DNA of 46,465 nucleotides from assembly GCF_000485595.1 (NCBI RefSeq), contig NW_014577598.1:54436-100900 (forward strand), given 5' to 3'. Below are positions 22,600-32,400 of this stretch, in pieces. Origin of the DNA: Priapulus caudatus (Eukaryota; Priapulida; Priapulimorpha; Priapulimorphida; Priapulidae). The stretch's first letter is position 1, and each line of letters opens with the position of its first letter. The notes under the pieces are model-generated. The model did not search any database. It saw only the letters and a list, made by a program, of their open reading frames with translations, and was not told the DNA's origin. Both the position numbers and the translations under genes were made by a program.

Positions 22600-25500
22600 T
22601 ATATGTGTGTATGTGTGCGTGGGTGCGTCAGAGATGCCAACCACTACGATTTATCCATATTTTATACGAATTTCTATTCCTTTTGGACCACTACTACCAG
22701 TTTGTATCAAACTACGAATTTCACTGTGATTGAAAAAAAATTTTTTTGTCAATTTATTGTCATTTTTTACCCTCAGAATGCAGGAAATTGCATCTCAGAA
22801 TCAAAATTTTTTCCGGGGGGCATGCCGGACCCCCTAGCAAACTCTGGTCACTACGTGACCCTCGAACTACTAATTTGATAGTCAGAAACTACAGATTGCT
22901 TCAAATATGTGTTGGCATCTCTGGTGCGTGCACACGCGTGTGCATGCATGTGTTTGTAGATCAGGTCGATCCGGTCGGTGCGTCAGTGGTTGGTAAATAG
23001 ACAAATAAATCGCGAAGTACATAGTTAAATACCAGCAAAATTACCTACCTATGTCACCCAAATTTTTTGTATGTGTTAAGATAAGTGCACAGCCACAACG
23101 TTTTACAACCCACTCCTTGTTATATCACTTCGTGAGTGTGCACACTCATCACCAGAGTCCCTCATCGTAGCATTCACAGGCAGCGGTGACAGCTGGCTAG
23201 GACGGCAAGTTATTTACACGGTGTATCATAGCCATGTTTGCTGCACTTTCAGTTCAAGGAACTGAATCATGCACACAGCGTGTTGACTGATAACACGCGC
23301 AAGGAGATATACGATGAATACGGCTCCCTTGGTCTCTATGTGGCTGAGCAGTTTGGCGAAGAAAATGTGCATGCCTACTTCATGCTTAACAGTAAATGGG
23401 CAAAGGTAAGTCCCCTGGTGGTGAGTCACTCAGATATCATGTCACCTCACGTTAACGTTGTTGCATACTGAAACTGTGGCCCACTAAACCTGTCATTTTT
23501 CATCTCAAAGTGTGTCCTTTGAGTGTGATAATGATGTGATGATCCTGACCTGACCATAGTCTATATAGATATGGCATTCAGGATTGGTGAAATTTTATGT
23601 ATTTTATAATATAGGCAGTAAGGCTAGTTATTTTCTAAAATCACTAGTCACCATCCAACTCTTCTACTTCTAGCCATAAAAATTGATAAATAAATTAAGA
23701 AAAGAAATTAAATGACATGTTGAATATGATCATGGTGGGAGTAGTTGAAGGGCTGATTATTCAGTGTGAATAATGTGAGCTAGAATTAATAGTCCATCCA
23801 AATTCACAGCTTACTTATATTTCTTCGTCATCTCTATGATACCTTACACTTGTGTTAAAGTAATAAAGCACAAATGTGTTATATAAAAAAGTAAATAATT
23901 TGTGCATCAAAGGTCAATTTGACGATTGCCTGCTGTGTATAATAGAAGGCGAAAATGTCTAATGTCCAATTCACAGTTATTAAAACATTATCACTAGTGA
24001 AGAGACTACGCACCTTTTCATGTCGCCCTTTCCCAAAAAGTATATGTAATGAAATACTGAGTTTCAGATTTAGTGGGAAGGTATCTGTCTATTTATATTT
24101 GTATTTTTAACAATGTACAACGTCTGTTCATTCTCTTCCCCGACATACGATTTGTACGCTAGTGATTATGTCAAGGCCCGATATTAAAGCTATGATAGTA
24201 AACAAGCTCTTGATAACGTTGATACTTGTGACGAGACCCCTAAGTTTGTATAAGATTATCTTAGTCTTCTGGCAGCTAAACAGTGGTGGCTATTATATGT
24301 CATCACCGCGCAATGTAGAACGCATGTACAAAAAGCCGTGACTGTGTTGGTTTGTAACGGTTGCACTAGCTACAGCAGATCATACTGTGATCTCTCAACA
24401 AGAATGTACTAAGTGTGCGGCATATTTCTGATCGCATCTGTTAGTTTACCTGGTGCAGATCACGGGAGGAGAGTGTTGTGATTGCTTTGCATCGCAGTGG
24501 CTGTATGCGAAATCGGTGGCTGACAGCCTTGCTTGTCAGAGGACCAGTGATGTTATGATCTTTTTTGGGCTTGTATACATGCAAACGATGAACAAGCTAA
24601 CTGAGCTCTCTACCTTACACGTGTGCACCCGTTGCGGAAGTGTAGTACTGAATCTAACTATATATTGAGGAGCTGACATCCCCTTCCCATCCTGTCTCTG
24701 TCAGAACCTACTTTGAGTGTCTGCAAGAAGTACGCAGGAAGTCATGGAAATGTATTAGGAGCAATTTAGTGCTTCCGTCCTCATACCACTACCATTGAAA
24801 CGCAGAGATTGTTGGAGAGGGAAGAAGATGTGTACACATGTTTCATTTGGATTCGTGACAATGCAAAAGTGTTGACATGTGTACGTGACACAGGGAATGT
24901 GTGCACATAAACCGTGTGCACAGAAGATTGTGTGAGCCTTGTGAGGCCCGTCTGTCAACCCTAACACGTTTTCACACTGTAGAAACATTTGTGTGTGACG
25001 TGGTGCATCCGTAGATGGGCCAGTTGGTGGATAAAGTTCAGGCCGCTCTGTCATATGTATGTGCATGTAGAACCAATACAAAATGTGCTGTTCCGATGAG
25101 TGCTACAGCGTGGAGCGACAGTTCCACTGATACCCAGTCGCGATATTTTTGAGAAATTTCCACGTAAATTCTCTATCATTCAGTAGAATGTGTGAATGAA
25201 TGCATCAACTATATAGGTAAATTTTTAGGGCCAGTCTAGGACCACTACTGCCTTTTCATGTTTATACCACGTGTTATAATATCAGGTTTGTAGTTGCCAT
25301 TGTACTGATTTGTGTGCTTTGTGTGGTTTCAGGGTTGTTTCATCTTCTGCAGCGTCATAACTCTATGTTACTGCTGCTGTTGTTTCTGCTGCTGTTTCAA
25401 TTTCTGCTGCGGCAAGTACAAGCCTAAACCACCCGAGGAATCTGGCGCCTACATGAACCTCAACGTAAGTAGCCTTCATCGCTGTGTTTCTTTCATGAGG

Positions 25501-26460
25501 TGACCCGCTCTTCCACATATTAGACCCACCCTTTTCAAAGGTCTGTGTAGACTCACCCGCACCACAGGCCTGTGTAGACCCACCCTCCCTACAGGCCTGT
25601 GTAGACATAGACTCACCCTCCCTACAGGCCTGTGTAGACCCACCCTCCCTACAGGCCTGTGTAGACCCACTCTCCCTACAGGCCTGTGTAGACCCACCCT
25701 CCCTACAGGCCTCTGTAGACCCACCCTCCCTACAGACCTGTGTAGACCCACCCTTCCTACAGGCCTGTGTAGACTCACCCTCCCTACAGGCCTGTGTAGA
25801 CCCACCCTCCCTACAGGCCTGTGTAGACCCACCCTCCCTACAGGCGTGTGTAGACCCAATCCTCTCCACAAGGCTAAGTAGATCCACCCTCCCCACAGGT
25901 TGGTGTAGACCAACCCTCCCCACAGATCTGTGTAAAACCACCCTCCCCACAGGTTGGTGTAGACCAACCCTCCCCACAGATCTGTGTAAAACCACCCTCC
26001 CCACAGGTTGGTGTAGACCAACCCTCCCCACACGTCTGTGTAGACCAACCCTCCCTATTGGTTGGCGTAGACCCACCCATCCCACATGTTGGTGTATGTA
26101 GTACACCCTCTCCCAGATTGGTGTGCAAGGCCTCCCAACAGATCATTGTGGGTCCACCGGGACCCTCTCAGCAGGTTTGTGTGAGCCTATCTTTCCCGCC
26201 AATCGTATAATACCAATTACCAATGACGTTGCCACGTCTTATCAATAGATTCGGGTTTAATTTTTTTAGTTGCACTGGCTATTGCACGTGATTAACTCAT
26301 AGCACTAGAGAGTTGTGTTACCCTTGCCGTTGTTTGCGCGGCGTGTCCCCCGGTGCACGCAGGCGAGGGGCGTCTGTAAGCGCGAGTGCACTGGTGATGA
26401 TAAGATGCTGCCTGTCGCTATTCACGCGCTATGGAAAGTCCGCTGGGATGAAGCTGTACA

Positions 26461-26491
<31 letters not shown>

Positions 26492-29400
26492 TGCGTGCGT
26501 GTGTGTGCGTGCGTGCGTGCGTGTGCGTGCGTGCGTGCGTGCGCGTGTGCGTGTGTGTGCGTGTGCCTATGTCGTGTTATCTCTGCATGTGCCGCCGGCC
26601 TGGCGTTAGTACGTTAGGCAATTGGGCGTGATGGCCAGCACGAGTCTAATAGTAATAGTCATGAATAACCTTAACATGCGCTAAGGGTTGTGGTGTCAGG
26701 GGTACAGATGAGACTCGAGGGGAAAATGGTAGGCGAATAGCCCATTGCTACGCAGTGGTTGTTACACTGTTATTAGACGGTAGCCGTACTGTGAAGTACA
26801 GTAATAACCCGCGTATAAGAACATAGATTTTAAGAACATGTTAGGCTAAAAAATTTTCCATTTAGACCCCTTTACATAAGAACCTGTTTTAGGCTAAGAT
26901 TTTAAAGTAGGTTCTTAATTTTCCATGCAGATGAAGACTTAAAAAGAAACACGCATCTTTTTGCATGTTGTTTTGTTTCCTTGGATACATACTGTATCAT
27001 ACAGTATGGTAAGCACTGAAAAACTTACACTGTAGCCCATCATGGGTATTAATTAGCAAAAATTGCAGTTCTTGTAAGAAAATTTTAACACAATTTGAAT
27101 CAAGTATAAGCTTATACATATTAAAAGTAGAAACAATTAAGAACCTATTTAAGAACCTTTTGAGCCTAATTTTTCAGTAAGCACCATTTATATAAGAACA
27201 TGTTGAGGCTAACTTGGAAAAATCTATGTTCTTATACGCGGGTTATTACTGTATGATTAGAAAAATGTGTTTATTTCGCGTGCCGTGTGTGTCATCTGCC
27301 CTACATGTCATCTGTCTAATTCCGTCCTGCGCTGTCACTGTCAATGTGGATATGGCTATGTATTTTTGCTGTAGTACTAATCAATGTCCAGTGCATGCGC
27401 ACGCAATTAGCGTGAATTATTGATAGCACCGAGAATTGGATGCTGATATTGTGTCGGCTGCTATTGTTGTATAGTTACCGCTCTTGTCGTGTGCTCGACT
27501 ATATATAACAATTTCGTTGCTGCTTCTGGCTTTTATGTGCATGTCTCAATCGCGTGTTTAGGGGCGCGTGTGAATAGATGCGTGCTTGCGTGAAAGCAAA
27601 ATGTGTGAATGTCTATGCGAGAATTAAGAAAGCGTTTTGACGTAACATGAGTTGGTGGGAAGGGTTTGAAAGTGCTTGACAACCTAGTAGCTAAATATGT
27701 CTCTAAGTTATGTTGTTTCCTTACTGAGTAAGAAGAAACAGCAGAGCCTTTCTAGTGCTATGTGGAAGGTTGCATGTAGGATTAAATATCATGGCTTGCC
27801 ATCATTGAGAATTTATCTCTCAGTAAAGCAAAGTAAGAAAAGCCCCTGTAGTATACCAAGTTAAACATCTTTAATCAACTGGCAATACACTTTCAGCAGT
27901 ATTTTCAGTTAGATTCGGGTTTATTTATGGTAGTAATAAATTTAAATGGTTATGGTTTTACAAAAAGGGAGCAACTTATGTGTCGGAACTATCTAACAAT
28001 GCCTATGTTTAGCTGTCTGTAATATGGAAGAGCGAAACTGTGAAACGTTTTTTCTTTGCCAATGCGGGCAGTTCTATCAGCATTGTTCATCACTCTTTAC
28101 ATAATACAGGATCACACAAATTCTGCACTCGTGTTAATAATTTAAATTGGTGCCATAAATTTTCCATTAAGTAAACAGTAATATTTATGTGCAAACTCTT
28201 CTTTTCATCACGATTGTATGAGACTTTTATAATGTCGACACATCGGTTGGTGGCAGTTGCCTTCCATTGCTTATAATTATGTAATTACTGTGTTACGTAC
28301 GAGCCTACATGCACTCTATGAATGGTAAGACTTGAATGTACTACCGTGGTATGGCATTCACAGAAGGATTAGTGCAGTAACCTATTGTTGCTATATGGGT
28401 AATACATATAGGCTGTTTATTAAATGCAAGTAGTAATGATATTGACTAGCGACTTACGCTCACTTTACTTCACTCGTGTGAATTTGAAATTCCCATCACT
28501 CTTCTGAAGTAATCTGGCTCGGGAAACTACAGTGATAGAACCCCATAATCGAATATTCCTGTACATGCTGCTCCTACTATTATTGCCGATGTCTTGGTGT
28601 TGGTGGTGGTTGTCTCTTAAGTAAGGTGTTGCCAGTAGTGACTGGGGGCGTGCATGTTAATGGTGTTGGTTGTTGGTAGAGTGATGATTGGTGTTTGTTC
28701 CCTTTGGGGGGGGGGCAATGGTTGTAGTTAGTAGATGCCTGTGGATGGTATTGCTGGTAAGTTGGGTGTGTGCCATGTGCTAGTTGTGGTTGTTGCTGGG
28801 TGGAGGGTGTTCCTGGTGTTGGTTGTTGGTAGGGGCGTGATGGTGATGGTTGCAATTGGGGGGGGGGGTTTGGTTATTGATGTGGGCATTTTGATGATGG
28901 TGGTTGTGGTGGCGACAGTGTTGATGGTTGGTGGTGGTGGTGGGAGGTGGGGGGTTATATTGATGGTGGTGGTGGGGAGGAAGGTGTTGGTGGAGAGTGT
29001 GTTGATGAGCTGCATGGTATGTTAGTGGTGTTGGTGATAGTGGTCTATTATGGAGGTATAATGATGATGGTGGTGGAGGTATATTTTTGATATTGGTGGT
29101 TGGCGGGGGCGCATGTTGGTGTTGGTGATAGTGGTCTATTATGGAGGTATAATGATGATGGTGGTGGAGGTTTATTGATGATATTGGTGGTTGGCGGGGG
29201 CGCATGTTGGTGTTGGTGATAGTGGTCTATTATGGAGATGGAATGATGATGGTGGTGGAAGTATATTTTTGATATTGGTGGTTGGAATAGACCACTATCA
29301 CCAACACCAACATGCGCCCCCGGTGGAGATGTAATGATGATGTTGGTGGAAGTATATTTTTGATATTGGTGGTTGGTGGGAGAGCATGTTGGTATTAATG

Positions 29401-32400
29401 GTAGTGGTGTATGTGATGATGAAGCTGCTGGTGATCTATGGGTAGCTGTTAATGGCCATGATGTTGTGTGTGGTGTTGGTGGCTGCCGGCAGCAGCATTG
29501 GTAGTTTTTCGGTTTGCGATGGATCTAGTGGTTCTTTTGTTGATCCTGGTTTTCCTATTGCTACTATTGTGACGTGTATTATTATTGCAGTTATCTTTTC
29601 TGTTTCTTTCACTAAAGAAAGTTGTTTTAATATCACTATGCAAAATTGCTAATTTAGTTTCTTCCTGCATATGTAAAATCAGTTTGAGGTGTATTCACTT
29701 TTACACAGCGTGGCTGACAATTTATTGACTGGCATATAAATGGAAAGTATGACAATATGCGCGCAGAATCTAAACATGAAATAATCGATTGAAAAAACTA
29801 TTGTGGGACATGAAGCAAACTAAGTAAATGAAGCTATACTACCAACACGACTCGAGTGTCAATCTATGGTAGCCCCTGCCACGTTTGTCTAACTCGGCAG
29901 TCTGAGATATTTAAGGATAAAGGATGCTTTTTTCTAAATGGGCAATGCAACCAAGCAAAGATTAATGCAGTTGACTCTCCCTTGCATTAAAGTGCGTGTA
30001 CGTTTTTACCAATTTTCCCATTGTGGACTAATGTTAATTAGTATAACTTTTACTGCATGATACTTATGCTAAAAATATAATTAGATGTTTTTATCGGCGT
30101 ATTGGACCAGCCGTGATCCATGTGTGGGAACAGTTAAAATCAAACTTCTTAGAACCAGGTGTATAGGTGCATCTTCACTGCTCTATTGTGTTTTATTGTG
30201 TGTCAGTACCAAAGTGCATGGTGTTGCTTTTAATTGCTGATAATGCGCTTTTGCACGTGCTTCTTCTGTCCCCATCTGCTGCTTTACGATCACTGCATGG
30301 CGTCCTATTCGTCGTAGACTGTTTCAGCTATTGCGAAAAAAACGATGGTTTACGTTTTTTTTTACACTGTACTGTTCCCATCGACTCGTGTCCTCACCTT
30401 CCTGGTGTAAAAATGTGCATGCATTATTTTGTACAGCAAAATCATTTTTTGTTGGTTTTTGGTGTTGCATGTGCTTTTGTTTGCATTGTTCAGCAGGACC
30501 AAGAACAGGAGCAGCTGTCAGGTGGAGCCACTCCTGAACAGCAGACAGTAATAATTATCTCTGAGCAGCCCACATCTAGTAGTAATATTCCAGAAGCAAA
30601 AACGAGTCCTAAATCAAGTCCAGCAAAGGTCAGTGTAGGTGAGCTCTTTAAGGATACTCTCCACCTTTTACACGGGTATTGCTCTAGAATGAAGATTAAA
30701 CGTTTATTGGCGAATGAATCGAATCAATCACTTGTTTTATTTATAGAGGAGATATATCTCTATGCTCAAGCCAAAAAATTTCATGAAATTTCCAGCACCT
30801 AATTATGTTACCACACAAATTTTGAATTTTTATGTAAAAATGGTATTTTGGATATTTCTCAACTACCAGAAAGAGTGAGTATACAACATTTTTGCCACAT
30901 CTTAAGCACAATATGGACCAAAATAGTGCGTCAGGATTTTTCTTCAAGTTTTATATTTACCGAGAAAAATGGAAAAAAAATCAAGTTGTGTGTTAGAATT
31001 GAAGATTTTAGCGAATAAAGAGGCATAACTAATGAAATACAGCACTTAATAACAATCCCTGACGACCTTTTTTACAGCAATATGTTACCATTAAAACGAG
31101 TGTAAAATTAAATTAATCCGAGTTGTAATCACAGAGAAATACCCATTTATACATCGGCTACTACGTCAGAAATCGAAACGGAGAAATCAGCGTTTTTCTA
31201 TTTTTCACAATGATTGACCGCCTGTGTGCAAAATGGGTGAACGTATGTGAAATATCTACTGTTAGTACTTACTGCGACATATCCATGACTAACTGATACT
31301 ACTAAATTGGTAATATGTTCCATGCACCTTACCAGAGAAATTGTGCGAAATTACGAGGTTACCACCGCACTTTCATGCAAAACGCGCGTACGATGTGTAC
31401 TGCATGCCGTTACTAAGCTATGCGTCAACAAACACGCGCCTAAATGCAAGGTGTGTAACAAGGGAAACGGGACTATTTTCGGTCGCGCGGCAATTTCAAC
31501 TATCACTAGCAGGGTTGATGCTGAATGATACTGGCTTAGTGAATATCATGAAAATTCTGGTTGTATTATGTCTCTGACGTCATCAGTGACGTCAGCTGCT
31601 GCTCACTACACGTGTAGGCAATCAAAACGCTCTAAAAGTTCACATGTACCGTTATATGCAGAAATGAGCATATATAGAGGTGGCACATAGTGTTATGCTA
31701 GCTGCACACTATCCGATTTTGCACTGTGCACAGCACTTTGCCCCCGCACACTGTCCGACCCGCTCCCGATCGATCGGGAGGCCCCCGCACACTGTCCGAC
31801 TCAAAGTTGGCGCAAACCATGGCACTCCCGTGGCGTTCCAAGCGGATTTAGCGTGTACTAAGGGTCGGGAGTGTTTTCCCGCCATTTTTACCGAATGCGG
31901 TTCCCATGGCGCTGCTTTGTGATTGGTCAATTTTCTTCAGCGCTCGCCGATCGGGTCGGATGGCCACGCACACTATCCGAGTCGCGTCGTAAGCCCTCGC
32001 ACACTATACACTCCCGATTCATAATTCGAATCGGGCCAAAATGACCTCCCGAGCCAAACTTAAGCCTCCCGAGCCAAACTTAAGCCTCTCGATCCAATCG
32101 TAAGCCTCCCGATCGCGCTCGAGTCGGATAGTGTGCGGCTAGCATTAGCCATCGAATAAAGTCGAAAATGAAAAATCGGTAAAGTTTTTCCTAAAACCTT
32201 GAGAGTATCCTTAAGTACTAGTCTAAAGAATTGCAAACGGAGAGCATCGTGAGCACTCTAATAGCTCACGGACGGTGTGGACTATGAAACGCCCGAAAGA
32301 CATTGTCAATTTAGGCACTTAATTATGAATGTAAACCACAGACATGATTCAGACAGAAGAGAGGCAGGCAGTTTTATGATGCGTGTAAAGGACACGCAGA

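Noticed and set aside
25363-26146. Long minus-strand ORFs (190-247 codons) of repeating [10 protein letters not shown]-like or REGGSTQAC-like units.
   Set aside because: They arise because the 27-bp minisatellite unit is a multiple of three. They run into the antisense of the CSP exon.
28580-29205. His/Pro/Thr-rich minus-strand ORF resembling a low-complexity protein.
   Set aside because: It is the complement of a TGG/GTTGG repeat, with overlapping open frames in several phases.
30167-30493. Open frame of 109 codons continuous with CSP exon 6, possibly an alternative first exon.
   Set aside because: The translation is Cys/Leu/Val-rich without protein character, and a good acceptor and in-phase join mark 30494 as the exon start.
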